Position numbers and translations under genes: made by a program
Shown: piece after piece, positions 51,301 to 59,278 of the stretch
Numbering within the stretch: position 1 is the first letter of the stretch
How the letters are laid out: every line of letters begins with the position of its first letter
Assembly: GCF_037949285.1 (NCBI RefSeq)
Contig: NZ_CP149926.1
Location: 1,157,501-1,221,500 of the forward strand
Reading direction: 5' to 3'
Source: Thioclava sp. GXIMD4216
GTDB lineage: Bacteria; Pseudomonadota; Alphaproteobacteria; Rhodobacterales; Rhodobacteraceae
Length of the DNA stretch: 64,000 nt
The notes under the pieces: model-generated
What the model saw: the letters and a program-made list of their open reading frames with translations, nothing else
Databases searched by the model: none
Told to the model about the DNA's origin: nothing

Positions 51301-52231
51301 CTGGCCTGTGACACAGAAGATGAAGTTCGGCTGGAACTCGCATGCCCTCGAATATATCGGGTCGCAGTCGGGGCTGGATAAAGTAACCCAAGGAACGCAT
51401 GTTGTCGTATCCGTTCTTCGGAATGAAATGACGATGCTCCCTCACTTCTTGGAGCACTATCGCCGATTGGGTGTCGATGCGTTCCTGATCGCCGATAACC
51501 TTTCAGACGATGGCACGCGTGAATATCTTCTCGAGCAAAATGACGTGGCGCTCTATTCGGTAGATTCCGAATATAAGAGTTCACATTTCGGCGTAGATTG
51601 GCAGCAAACTTTGCTCTCGCATCATTGCTTAGGCAAATGGGCATTGGTGGTCGATGCAGACGAGTTCCTGACCTTCGAGAACGTTGCCGAAACCGGCTTG
51701 CGAGGGCTGACGAAAGAGCTTTCCGAGCAAGGCTATGATGCGGCGCTCTCGCATCTGATCGATATGTATCCGAAGGGGCTGCTGGCGGATTGCGATTTCA
51801 AGAAAGGCGCTCCCTTCGATCTGGCACCTTATCACGACAAGACGCCGGTCGTTGCCGCTCCTGGCTCGGGCTATTTCTCGAATAGCGGAAACTCCGTTGC
51901 CAGCGCGTTGCGCCACCGTTTGTCTCCAGACTCGTCTCCAACCCTGTTCACCGGTGTGAAGGTGCCCCTGATACGCTACAGCCCGTTGCTCCGGCTTTCG
52001 GAAGGGATCCACTTTGTCGGGAATGTTAAACTCTCACCGCAACCACTATTCCTCGCCCACTTCAAATACCATTCGCTCTTTGCGGAAAAGGTTGAAAATG
52101 AAATTAAGCGTAAGCAGCATTATGGGGGAGGCGTAGAGTATCAGAAATATCTGACGATGCTTGCGGAAGCGCGAGGGGTGCTGTTTGATAAAGATGTTAG
52201 TGTTCAGGTTGCGGACACGTACCGCTGTTAG
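48311..52231 (+). CDS. large two-domain glycosyltransferase (GT31-like and GT92/GT2-like)
   Basis: This encodes 1306 residues. The first 130 residues are a strand-rich domain of a type common in Rhodobacterales glycosyltransferases (GYVESVRSAQLHGWVLDRD). A long helical region runs to about 730. Residues about 735-1000 resemble a GT31-type galactosyltransferase with a DDD metal site in YVIKVDDDC (about 820). Residues about 1028-1306 are a GT92/GT2-like domain starting VVVSVLRNEM, with DADEF (about 1113). It probably adds two sugars in turn to a surface glycan. No export genes are beside it. Confidence 0.65.
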   Translation: MRQIGAKLFRNRLGYVESVRSAQLHGWVLDRDTPQEFRLSFEGTSYHPSFKRVERADVQASIEDAPLMSGFVLDIPEQLLNGDAPRDLSTIAVYFGKRKLPILPAAIEGLQSVAAGAETGNVVTSSKQEGLYIALEASIVGMLQQSDCIELVSKAEKYIARLAPLVAQVEGIDESARIEVPATLWAELARNERLVLKLIADGEFVTQILISRDELTRALAQQGQSVETPQMETLLALEHVREISRRYKLAPEVASWARDAAGRHNIVEYVTEYFKTDTVKAFHGTVEQSDSAKHAAALRAAWARFEKQGGPSAAVLDQVIVDYKLNGALAEELLKSLAPYFCQKRCFEEISHRIDEETLMKWRAQQDAWHVSLTLPFLAIRGRVGELIDEMRRLDELQGWLNTECVLESSRLIAEGVASGEAQREFIYGFKDFVQNMSGSYWTRLYDRSLAEAAAVWLKQLNYLPDWLARDASKMMLSVFGLSRDFWSFYESSQEILHRAVALELKNAHCAFNVIETLRLGDCSEPDVVKLLNAAKHFRGKGNADADKLIHEICQHIIIRFPDDATLMSTAEAELRALSLDAYAKLFFHPAYKDKVDPADADGFAEYLASEISGSSRANYSPRASVMLWLAKRIGELKGVEDVSPADCAQLIKVAKTLGNQVCGWLSADVLFSAANAIPKTSAAYFHIKTEAEAELSRILATCETVEYYPAIASAAAKKKAGKTEASGVTGKSPLFGDTLLIIYSCNKYLEDRIPKLRDSWLKDLDAKGIPYLIMVGDGDNSVDGDLLRLDVSDTYEDLPDKTLKMIEWVYRNADYQYVIKVDDDCALNVDRFFDTLAYRKHHYRGRILSKGVGGIARDWHQQKSHTLLAQTSLDRSPEPSTYCDGGSAYSLSRHAMRSLIASANTTFGRWLQSVSYMEDKLVGDLLAKKGIKPSEEGYYVHILRRTHAGAKPLTMYANYMLGSKASPVSVVHLDEAETLAEHYNISKGSTLGPARIWPVTQKMKFGWNSHALEYIGSQSGLDKVTQGTHVVVSVLRNEMTMLPHFLEHYRRLGVDAFLIADNLSDDGTREYLLEQNDVALYSVDSEYKSSHFGVDWQQTLLSHHCLGKWALVVDADEFLTFENVAETGLRGLTKELSEQGYDAALSHLIDMYPKGLLADCDFKKGAPFDLAPYHDKTPVVAAPGSGYFSNSGNSVASALRHRLSPDSSPTLFTGVKVPLIRYSPLLRLSEGIHFVGNVKLSPQPLFLAHFKYHSLFAEKVENEIKRKQHYGGGVEYQKYLTMLAEARGVLFDKDVSVQVADTYRC

Positions 52232-52371
52232 GGGCGGCTTAGTTTTCTCGCATACAAGAACAATGCGACATCTAAGTAAGTCGACCTGTTAGAATTTACA
52301 TATAGTTGCAGCGTAGGGAGGCTGGATATAGTCTGCCAATCAGGCTGCTGCGTCGGACTAAGGAATAAATT

Positions 52372-53016
52372 GTGACTATCATCCTCCCTAAAGTTGGTAT
52401 CTTTTATGCATCCGTGCCTAAAGTGGCCTGTACATCAGTAAAGGAATTTTTTTTCAAGATTGAGAATGGTTTCGAATTCCGTCCCTTTAAAGCGAACGGT
52501 CGTTGGAGCCATATCCACCATTTTTATCCAGCGATCGCACGCAAAAATTACCCCGAAGAAAAGATAAGCGGTCTTCGTCGAGTGACGGTTGTCCGTGATC
52601 CAGTTTCACGGTTTTTATCGGCATATTCAAACCGTGTAATTTTTCATAAAGAGCTTTCTAAAGACAAAGCAGGTAAATCCCTTGAGGAGCTTGGACTTCA
52701 AGCTAATCCAGATTTGGACACTTTTGTCGATTTATTTGACGAGTATCGTAAGGCGAACGTTTCAATTCATCATCATACGAAAACGTTGGTGAATTTTCTT
52801 GGCGATGATCCATCTTATTTTCACAAAGTGTATAGGATGAATGAGTTGCCAGATCTTGCTAGAGACATGAACGAAATCGCTGAAACCAATATAGAAATGC
52901 CACACTCTCAAAAGGGGGGGCCGAAGCTCAGTCGCGATGCGTTGTCAGCCGCACAGCTAGCGAAAATTGAAGGTTTCTATGCCGATGACTACAAGGCTTT
53001 TGGGCGCTATTTTTAA
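52372..53016 (+). CDS. sulfotransferase family 2-like protein
   Basis: This encodes 214 residues from a GTG with AAGGA upstream. The PAPS-binding loop SVPKVACTSVKEFFF (residues 14-28) and the 3'-phosphate site VTVVRDPVSRFLSAY (about 70-84) are present. It would transfer sulfate from PAPS to a carbohydrate. It follows the glycosyltransferase, so the glycan may be sulfated. Confidence 0.75.
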   Translation: MTIILPKVGIFYASVPKVACTSVKEFFFKIENGFEFRPFKANGRWSHIHHFYPAIARKNYPEEKISGLRRVTVVRDPVSRFLSAYSNRVIFHKELSKDKAGKSLEELGLQANPDLDTFVDLFDEYRKANVSIHHHTKTLVNFLGDDPSYFHKVYRMNELPDLARDMNEIAETNIEMPHSQKGGPKLSRDALSAAQLAKIEGFYADDYKAFGRYF

Positions 53017-53057
53017 ATATAGTTTAACGCCCGTCTGACGAATTTGAGCAGCTTACC

Positions 53058-53318
53058 TAAGGTGCTTTACGCCATCACTTGGCACCACATTCATCGCAGA
53101 CGCTCTTCATCGCGGTAAAGGTCCCACTCATGCGCTACAGTCCATGGCTGCGACTGTCGCCAGAACCACTCTTCTTGGCGCATTTCAAGTATCATTGGCT
53201 CTTTGCCGAGAAGGTAGAAAACTAAGTCAAAAAGAAGCAGCATTATGGTGGTGCTGTCGAGTATTAGAAGTACCTAACGATGCCTGCTGAAGCTCGAGGC
53301 GTCCTGTTTGATAGCTGA
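53058..53318 (+). pseudogene. remnant of a GT92-like glycosyltransferase tail
   Basis: The frame RHHLAPHSSQTLF, VKVPLMRYSPWLRLS, PLFLAHFKYHWLFAEKVEN, then QHYGGAVEY and TMPAEARGVLFD matches the C-terminus of the intact gene at 48311-52231. It contains two in-frame stops (after AEKVEN and GAVEY) and lacks a dozen residues in the middle. It is a decayed second copy, so this locus once held two related glycosyltransferases. Confidence 0.85.
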
Positions 53319-53560
53319 GCACTTCAAGTGGCAGTAGGTATCTACTCGATAAATAAGCGAATATCTGGGTGCTTTCTTTGAAAGACTTTCACCCGACCTG
53401 ATGAAATAATGAAAAAAATGGCGATGCTCTGAGCTAGTATTGCCATTTTTTGCTTTTGAAACTTGCTTCTGAAGAGCGGGTAGTTAAACCTCGAGGGGAG
53501 AAAAGCTTAGCCATAATAAAGTGGAAGCTACTCAGAAAGAATAGAGCTGGGGCGGCACGA

Positions 53561-54766
53561 ATGAAATGTATCTTGCATATCGGCACGGAAAAAACTGGAA
53601 CCACGCTTTTGCAAGATTGGCTGTATTCCAACCAAGAAGTTCTGCGCAAAGAGCGTATCTACCTGTCTGAGATGTTAGGAAAGAGTAACAACAGGAAGCT
53701 GCCTGCTTGTTTCAGTACTCAATTCGATGATTTTGCGAAGCAACACGGTTATTCCACATATGAGCAGAAAGCTGTTTTCTTCGAGGGGTTTCTTGATGCA
53801 TTTGCTGACGAAATAAAAAACGCGAAACTTAATTCGGATCTCTTCATCATTACGAGCGAACATTTCCACTCTCGAACTACCCTGCGCGAAGAGATCCAAG
53901 AGCTCAAAGATTTTTTGAGCCTGCACTTTTCTGAGATAAAAGTAGTTTGTTATTTCAGAAACCAGTTCGATACACTCGTGTCATTGTACAGCACAGCATT
54001 GAAAGGGGAAGATACCCTAACATTGGATGAGTACCTCAATGTTCGAGCGACGCCGGAGCTTTACTACGCGAATTATTTGCAGGTCGCCGATAATTGGAGT
54101 GAGGTGTTCGGGCGCGATGCGTGTGAGTTCCGGATCTATGACCGCGCGAGATTTTTGGACGGCGATCTCCGGAAAGATTTTATCAGCCTTGTCGCGGATA
54201 ATTCTCTGATAGCGTCAATGGATTTTAGTGTTAGTTCTGCCAATGAGTCCTTGTCATATTTACAAGCTGTCGCTTTTAGACGGATCAACGAGATGTATCC
54301 CTTTTGGACGGATACTCCGGTAAAAATTAATAAGGACAATACACGGAAAAAAGCGGAAATCCTTGCATTGGATAGCCTGAAGCAGGGTAAACTAGGGTCG
54401 CATAGGCGTGCGGAAGTCGAGCAGAGCTTCAGATCAAGCAATGAGGAGTTTTTTGAGAAATATTTTGGCTCCGGAAATCAATTTCTTTCAGTGGATATTG
54501 ATGAAAAACCAGCAGATGGGTCTGCCGTGGATTGTGAGAAACTGATTGACGAAATGTTGGGGTACGCAATTCAAGGCAGTGATTTCAAGCCATTGACTGC
54601 TGCAGTTGATGGGCTTCGTGATATGGCATTGCGAATGCATCAAGGTGCGGCACCTTCCAAACAGGATGCGCTCTTCCTTATGCAATTGGCATTAGCTGGC
54701 CGCCCTAACGGCCCCCTCCTGAAAAAGAAGGTTGCGGAATGGTCAAAAACGCTCTCAGTCGACTAA
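53561..54766 (+). CDS. sulfotransferase-like protein
   Basis: This encodes 401 residues from 53561; the frame is open further upstream without family likeness. The P-loop-like motif HIGTEKTGTTLLQDWL starts at residue 5, and YFRNQFDTLVSLYSTAL at about 130 fits the 3'-phosphate-binding region. The C-terminal 150 residues are helical and unassigned. Its substrate is unknown; context suggests carbohydrate sulfation. Confidence 0.65.
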   Translation: MKCILHIGTEKTGTTLLQDWLYSNQEVLRKERIYLSEMLGKSNNRKLPACFSTQFDDFAKQHGYSTYEQKAVFFEGFLDAFADEIKNAKLNSDLFIITSEHFHSRTTLREEIQELKDFLSLHFSEIKVVCYFRNQFDTLVSLYSTALKGEDTLTLDEYLNVRATPELYYANYLQVADNWSEVFGRDACEFRIYDRARFLDGDLRKDFISLVADNSLIASMDFSVSSANESLSYLQAVAFRRINEMYPFWTDTPVKINKDNTRKKAEILALDSLKQGKLGSHRRAEVEQSFRSSNEEFFEKYFGSGNQFLSVDIDEKPADGSAVDCEKLIDEMLGYAIQGSDFKPLTAAVDGLRDMALRMHQGAAPSKQDALFLMQLALAGRPNGPLLKKKVAEWSKTLSVD

Positions 54767-55010
54767 GCGATATCTTTTCTACCGCACCTTAAAGTTTCCA
54801 TCCCTCTTCTGCTCCCGTGCGCTGCTGGGTATCGTCGCGCTAAACAAATCGTCCCAATACGATTTGAAAGCCGCACCTAAACTTGGATTGCCAGCAGCCG
54901 ATCAAGCTTACTGCTGCTGGCTTTCAAAGGGGTTTGATTTCTTTCACTTATATCAAAATTGTGGATCTAGAGTCATTTCTATATGATTTGTCTTCAGCCG
55001 TGGCCCGACT
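54767..55010. other. AT-rich gap to the IS element
   Basis: No gene is supported in these 244 bases. It ends abruptly at the IS3 left inverted repeat; the junction is probably a rearrangement point. Confidence 0.4.
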
Positions 55011-55036
55011 TGTATTGACCCAGCTGAATCTGCTCA
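55011..55036 (+). repeat. IS3 left terminal inverted repeat
   Basis: It begins TGTATTGACCCA and ends TGCTCA; it pairs with 56234-56260 apart from a few mismatches and one insertion. Confidence 0.85.
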
Positions 55037-55038
55037 GG

Positions 55039-55860
55039 TTAAGCCGCTGATCTGAATGCCTCGACAGGCGTGCGCATTGCAAGGGCCTGATGAGGGCGGC
55101 GGTTGTTATGAAAGCTGATCCAGTCGCCGATGACGCGGGTCGCGTGCTGGATGCTCTCGAAGCGGTGCCGGTGAATGCACTGCTCCTTGAGTGTGCGGAT
55201 CACGCGCTCGACCATTCCGTTCTGCTGCGGGCAGTGCGGCGTGATGACCTCCTGGCGCAGGCCATAGCTACGAACCAGAGCTGTGAAGTGGCGGCTGGTA
55301 AAAACGAGCCCGTTGTCTGACCTTAGCAGAAATCCCCGATCGACCCGACCGAGCGTGCCGAACCGGCTGATCAGGGCGTGCTCGAGCGCGGCACTGGCCG
55401 TGGTAGCCTTTCCTGAGCGAGACAGGTGCCAGCCCAACAGTTCGCGCGTGTGGCAGTCGATGACCAACGCCAGAGACGCCCAACCGTCCTTCCCGGTCCA
55501 GACCCGCGCCAGATCCGTCGACCACCTCTCGTTTGGCGCGGTGGCGACGGAGGGCACCGCCTCGATGCGCGGCCGCATGCCCACAGCGCGCTTGCGGACC
55601 TGCCAGCCCTTGAGCTGAAAGATCCGCTGCACCGTGTTCTTGTTGAAGCCAAGCAGCCACGCGACCGTGCGATAGCCAAAAGACGGCTCTTGTTCGATCA
55701 GCGCCTTGATAGGATCGGCGAAGGGAGGATCGATCTTCGGCGCGGCTTTGGTCGGTGTATAATAGACCGTCCGCCGTGGCACGCCGAACCAGGCGCAGAG
55801 CCTGGCGATCGAGACCGCTACACCATCGGCTAGCAGGCCCTCATGGAGCGTCCGGATCAA
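55039..55860 (-). CDS. IS3 transposase orfB (DDE integrase)
   Basis: This encodes 273 residues beginning at a TTG. After an N-terminal HTH_21-like part (LLADGVAVSIARLCAWFGVPRRTVYYTP), the rve domain shows WSTDLARVWTGKDG, DCHTRELLGWHLS and SDNGLVFTS, then NGMVERVIRTLKEQ: the D,D(35)E pattern. It lies in the same frame as orfA, with one amber codon and 14 sense codons between them. Confidence 0.88.
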   Translation of the reverse strand: MIRTLHEGLLADGVAVSIARLCAWFGVPRRTVYYTPTKAAPKIDPPFADPIKALIEQEPSFGYRTVAWLLGFNKNTVQRIFQLKGWQVRKRAVGMRPRIEAVPSVATAPNERWSTDLARVWTGKDGWASLALVIDCHTRELLGWHLSRSGKATTASAALEHALISRFGTLGRVDRGFLLRSDNGLVFTSRHFTALVRSYGLRQEVITPHCPQQNGMVERVIRTLKEQCIHRHRFESIQHATRVIGDWISFHNNRRPHQALAMRTPVEAFRSAA

Positions 55861-55902
55861 TTGCCGTCCTCCGTTCGGCAGTGGCCTCGGACCAGTGGCG
55901 GC

Positions 55903-56217
55903 CTACTGCCTCACCATGAGGGCCTGCAGCTTTTTTCGAGCGCGCAGTTCCAGCATCGCCTCACCATAGGCTTCCTGCAGATCCTTCAGCTGCTTCTCGT
56001 ATTGCTCGCGAATGTCGAGCGGGTTCGCGCGCAGGGAGTTCTCCATGCCCCGCTTTGCATCCTCGACCCAGCCTTCGATCTCGGAAGGCGTCAGGTCGAA
56101 CGATCGGCTGGCTTCGGCCACCGTCGTTTTGCCTTGAATGATCTCGATGACCAGCGCCGTCTTCCGCTTGGCCGTCCAACGTTTGATGCTGTCGTCCATT
56201 GTCATACTCATTGCCAC
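55903..56217 (-). CDS. IS3 transposase orfA
   Basis: This encodes 104 residues with an HTH (KRKTALVIEIIQGKTTVAEASRSFDLTPSEIEGWVEDAKRG) followed by a leucine-rich helix (YEKQLKDLQEAYGEAMLELRARKK). The sequence ends in TAG at 55903-55905. A slippery A AAA AAG lies at RKK near its end, but a -1 slip runs into a stop before orfB. Confidence 0.85.
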   Translation of the reverse strand: MAMSMTMDDSIKRWTAKRKTALVIEIIQGKTTVAEASRSFDLTPSEIEGWVEDAKRGMENSLRANPLDIREQYEKQLKDLQEAYGEAMLELRARKKLQALMVRQ

Positions 56218-56233
56218 GTTCTCCTTTGTAGCA

Positions 56234-56260
56234 TGAGCAGGATTTCAGTGGGTCAATACA
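56234..56260 (-). repeat. IS3 right terminal inverted repeat
   Basis: On the minus strand it reads TGTATTGACCCACTGAAATCC to TGCTCA, matching the left end at 55011. Confidence 0.85.
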
Positions 56261-56261
56261 C

Positions 56262-56532
56262 ACCATCGCAGAATGGCGTTACTGGTCAGTTTGGTTCCGT
56301 TGTCGCTGACAACCATGCCGGGCTTTCCACGACGCTCGATCAGGGCCGTGAGTTCACGCGCGACACGGCGCCTCGAGATCGAGGTATCCAGGATTGCCGC
56401 GAGACATTCACGGGTGACATCGTCGACCACGTTGAGCACCCGGAAGCGCTGGCCGCCCGCGAACTGGTCGTGGACGAAATCTAGCGACCAGCGTGCGTTG
56501 GGTCGGAGATAAAGGCGGCTATCCGGAATTGG
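56262..56532 (-). pseudogene. truncated IS3-family orfB of another element
   Basis: The minus strand encodes IEGHPIPDSRLYLRPNARWS, FRVLNVVDDVTRECLAA, SRRRVARELTALIERRGKPG and SDNGTKLTSNAILRWC, a different IS3 transposase from the intact one. It is cut by the intact IS at 56260 and has no proper end beyond 56532. Confidence 0.8.
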
Positions 56533-56650
56533 ATGACCTTCTATAACCATCAGCGCCCGCATTCAGCCCTGGGCGGCCAGCCTCCGGCGCTGGCCTGTTG
56601 GCAGAGAAATGATATCAACCAACCCGATCAGCAAGTACAACGAATAGCGC
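56530..56650 (+). pseudogene. IS3 orfB C-terminal fragment
   Basis: The plus strand encodes TFYNHQRPHSALGGQPPAL then NDINQPDQQVQRIA, the typical end of another IS3-family transposase, and carries no upstream part. It abuts the preceding fragment in the opposite orientation. Confidence 0.75.
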
Positions 56651-56715
56651 AATTTACGCCAGATCCTGTCCAAGGGATGGGGCATAGCTCAGAAAGCTCA
56701 GCGGTGTTTTTAAGT

Positions 56716-56741
56716 ACATTCGTATATTGAAAGCGGAATGT
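56716..56741 (+). promoter_or_regulatory. inverted repeat before the YeeE genes
   Basis: ACATTC at 56716-56721 and GAATGT at 56736-56741 flank an AT-rich core (GTATATTGAAAGC). The layout resembles the operators of BigR/SqrR-type ArsR repressors that control YeeE-type sulfur genes; this is an inference. Confidence 0.35.
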
Positions 56742-56791
56742 GTTGTGCTACATATCGTCTTGAAGTTTTGCTTGGCGATATGGAGGCCGGG

Positions 56792-57220
56792 ATGAGCGTG
56801 CCATTGGACTGGATCTGGGGGCTATTGGGGGGCTTGATGATTGGCGGTGCCGCCGTAGTCATGCTCTTGGTCAATGCGCGGATTATGGGGGCGAGCGGTA
56901 TCCTTGCCGGATTGATGCAGCCGGGCGGGCAGGTCTTCAAAGAACGGGTTGCCTTCGCTTTGGGTCTTGTTGGAGCGCCTGCGCTTGTGGGGCTTGTCTG
57001 GGGCGCGCCGGAGACACATGCGAGCGGCAACTTTCTTGTGTTGATTGTGGCCGGACTTCTGGTCGGGTTCGGGGCGAGGCTTGGAAATGGTTGTACCTCG
57101 GGACATGGCGTCTGCGGTATGTCGCGGTTTTCGCTGCGTTCGATTGTTGCAACCTGCGTCTATGTTGGCTTCGGCATGATTGCCGTGGCTGTGGCGCGTC
57201 ATCTTCTGGGAGTGATCTGA
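56792..57220 (+). CDS. YeeE/YedE-family transporter, first half
   Basis: This encodes 142 residues from 56792, with GGAGG five bases upstream. Three to four transmembrane helices include the hallmark GNGCTSGHGVCG loop (about residues 95-106) found in YeeE/YedE proteins, which take up thiosulfate or related sulfur species. The next gene, coupled by TGATG overlap, is the second half, so they form a two-subunit transporter. Confidence 0.85.
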   Translation: MSVPLDWIWGLLGGLMIGGAAVVMLLVNARIMGASGILAGLMQPGGQVFKERVAFALGLVGAPALVGLVWGAPETHASGNFLVLIVAGLLVGFGARLGNGCTSGHGVCGMSRFSLRSIVATCVYVGFGMIAVAVARHLLGVI

Positions 57221-57624
57221 TGCGTGTTTTTGTCTCGTTGCTGTCGGGGGTGATCTTCGGATTGGGGCTTATGGTCTCGGGCATGACCGACACCCAGAAA
57301 GTGCGCGGCTTTCTGGATGTGTTTGGCGCATGGGATCCGACATTGATATTTGTGCTGGGGGGGGCTGTTCTGCCGATGGTCGTGGCATGGCGGGTTGCCG
57401 CGAAACGCAAGACCTCGCCGATGGGCGAGGCCTATCCGGGCAAACCCTCGACCAGACTGGATGGCAAGCTTGTGCTGGGGGCACTGTTGTTTGGTGTGGG
57501 CTGGGGGCTGGGCGGCTTCTGTCCGGGACCCGCGATGGCCTCGCTCAGCTATGGCGGCTGGGGCGGGCTGGTCTTTGTGGTCGCGATGTTTGTCGGCATG
57601 GCGATCGAACGCCGCCTTGCCTGA
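57220..57624 (+). CDS. YeeE/YedE-family transporter, second half
   Basis: This encodes 134 residues with about four helices and the second YeeE signature GGFCPGPAMASLS (about residues 98-110). It is coupled to the first half by an overlapping stop/start. The pair could be the PmpAB-type arrangement; an inverted repeat in front suggests regulation by a sulfide- or persulfide-responsive repressor. Confidence 0.85.
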   Translation: MRVFVSLLSGVIFGLGLMVSGMTDTQKVRGFLDVFGAWDPTLIFVLGGAVLPMVVAWRVAAKRKTSPMGEAYPGKPSTRLDGKLVLGALLFGVGWGLGGFCPGPAMASLSYGGWGGLVFVVAMFVGMAIERRLA

Positions 57625-57649
57625 GCCTTTCCGAGGCGATCTGTTTTTG

Positions 57650-57680
57650 GGCGGGCCCGAGCGGTCCGCCTATTTTATTT
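57650..57680 (+). terminator. terminator of the YeeE pair
   Basis: GGCGGGCC pairs with GGTCCGCC (one G-U) across CGAGC and is followed by the T-rich run TATTTTATTT. Confidence 0.65.
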
Positions 57681-57791
57681 GCAAGTTTTAGGGTCTTTTC
57701 GCGATGCGCGTAAGGGTTGTGGCGGCTTTACTTCCCTTTGACCGGTCTGCGGCGCCCAATCGGGGAAACTATCCCTCGAAAGGAGCGCAAG

Positions 57792-59177
57792 ATGGCCGAC
57801 CATGTCTCCCTGATCTACAAGCTCGAGGACCGTCCTCCGCCGGCGCGCGCAGCTCTGGCCGCCTTCCAGCACATCCTTGCGGCGATTGTCGGGATCGTCT
57901 CGCCGACTTTGGTGATTGGTGGCGTTCTGGGGTTGGGGGAGCAGGTGCCCTACCTGATCTCGATGGCGATTTTCGTCTCGGGGGTCGCGACCTTTATCCA
58001 ATGCCGACGGATCGGGCCGGTTGGATCGGGGCTTCTGAGCCTGCAGGGCACGTCTTTTGCCTTTCTCGGGGCGATCCTTGCTGCAGGGATGAGTGTGAAG
58101 GCCCGTGGTGGCACGCCCGAGGATATTCTGGCGATGATTTTCGGCCTGTGCCTTGTCGGCTGTCTGGTCGAAATCGTGCTGTCGCAATTCATGGACCGGC
58201 TGAAGCGGATTATTAACCCCACGGTCACCGGCATCGTCATCACCATTATCGGGCTGAGCCTCGTGAAGGTTGGTTTTACCGACTTTGCGGGCGGGGCGAT
58301 GGCGGGCGAGGATCTGGGGCAACCGGTCAACCTTCTGTTGGGTGCAATTGTGACGGCGGTGGTCTTGATCTGCACCTTCACTGGCAAGCCGATGTTGCGG
58401 ATTGGCGCGATCATGATCGGGCTCGTCGTGGGGACGCTTGTTGCAGCGGGGCTGGGAATGGTCAGCTTGGCGCCTTTGGCGAAAGCACCGGTTTTTGCCC
58501 TGCCGATTCCGTTCCGCTACGGGCTGGATTTCGATTTCGGTTTGTTCGTTCCGGTGGCCTTTCTCTATCTGGTGACGGCGATCGAAACCTCGGGCGATCT
58601 GACGGCAAGTTCGGTGATTTCGGGGCAACCTGTCGCGGGGCCGCTGTATCTGAAACGCATCAAGGGCGGGGTGCTGGGCGATGGGGTGAATTCCGGTTTG
58701 GCGGCGATTTTCAATACGTTCCCCAATACGACCTTCAGCCAGAATAACGGGGTGATCCAGATGACGGGCGTGGCCTCGCGGTATGTCGGGCTTTATGCCG
58801 CCGCTATTCTGGTGATCCTCGGGTTCTTTCCCATTCTGGGGGCGGTGTTCACGCTGATCCCGAAGCCGGTTCTTGGCGGGGCGACGCTTGTGCTGTTTGG
58901 CACGATTGCGGTGGCGGGTATCCGTATTCTGGCGAGCCAGCCGATGGATCAGCGTCAGGTCTATATCATGGCCGTCAGCTTTGGGTTGGGGCTCGGGGTG
59001 ACATTGGTGCCGGAGGCGACGCAGCATCTTCCGGTCTTGTTGAAACAGGTTGTGGCCACGCCGATCACCCTGTCGGGGCTGAGCGCCATCCTGCTGTCCC
59101 TGATCCTGCCCGAGCACAGGGTGGACCAGCCAGCGGGGGAGGGCGACCATGCAGAACTGCATAGCCCCGCCGAATAG
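57792..59177 (+). CDS. NCS2-family xanthine/uracil permease
   Basis: This encodes 461 residues with about 12-14 transmembrane helices, from 57792 with AAGGAG upstream. The family motif QNNGVIQMTGVASR lies in the middle of TFSQNNG, with the preceding FNTFPNTTF, and VAIETSGDLTASS precedes it. These residues are those of the xanthine/urate group rather than uracil permeases. It imports a purine base with protons. The specificity is inferred. Confidence 0.88.
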   Translation: MADHVSLIYKLEDRPPPARAALAAFQHILAAIVGIVSPTLVIGGVLGLGEQVPYLISMAIFVSGVATFIQCRRIGPVGSGLLSLQGTSFAFLGAILAAGMSVKARGGTPEDILAMIFGLCLVGCLVEIVLSQFMDRLKRIINPTVTGIVITIIGLSLVKVGFTDFAGGAMAGEDLGQPVNLLLGAIVTAVVLICTFTGKPMLRIGAIMIGLVVGTLVAAGLGMVSLAPLAKAPVFALPIPFRYGLDFDFGLFVPVAFLYLVTAIETSGDLTASSVISGQPVAGPLYLKRIKGGVLGDGVNSGLAAIFNTFPNTTFSQNNGVIQMTGVASRYVGLYAAAILVILGFFPILGAVFTLIPKPVLGGATLVLFGTIAVAGIRILASQPMDQRQVYIMAVSFGLGLGVTLVPEATQHLPVLLKQVVATPITLSGLSAILLSLILPEHRVDQPAGEGDHAELHSPAE

Positions 59178-59199
59178 GATGCGGTCGTTCTGTTAAACG

Positions 59200-59226
59200 G
59201 AAAAACCCGCCCGAGGGGCGGGTTTT
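59200..59226. terminator. bidirectional terminator between permease and ilvD
   Basis: AAAACCCGCCC-GAG-GGGCGGGTTTT is flanked by A on one side and T on the other and sits between two convergent genes. Confidence 0.88.
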
Positions 59227-59278
59227 GCGCGATATGTCGGATCGGCCTTTTGGCCGATCCTCCTGCGGGCGCCTGTGG

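Larger units (their letters stand above)
55011..56260 (-). mobile_element. IS3-family insertion sequence, about 1250 bp
   Basis: Terminal inverted repeats are clear: TGTATTGACCCA-GCTGAATCTGCTCA at the left and its near-reverse complement at the right. It carries orfA and orfB. The bases next to the ends (CGACT on the left, CACCA on the right) do not repeat, so no target-site duplication is seen; an adjacent deletion or recombination is likely. Confidence 0.88.
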
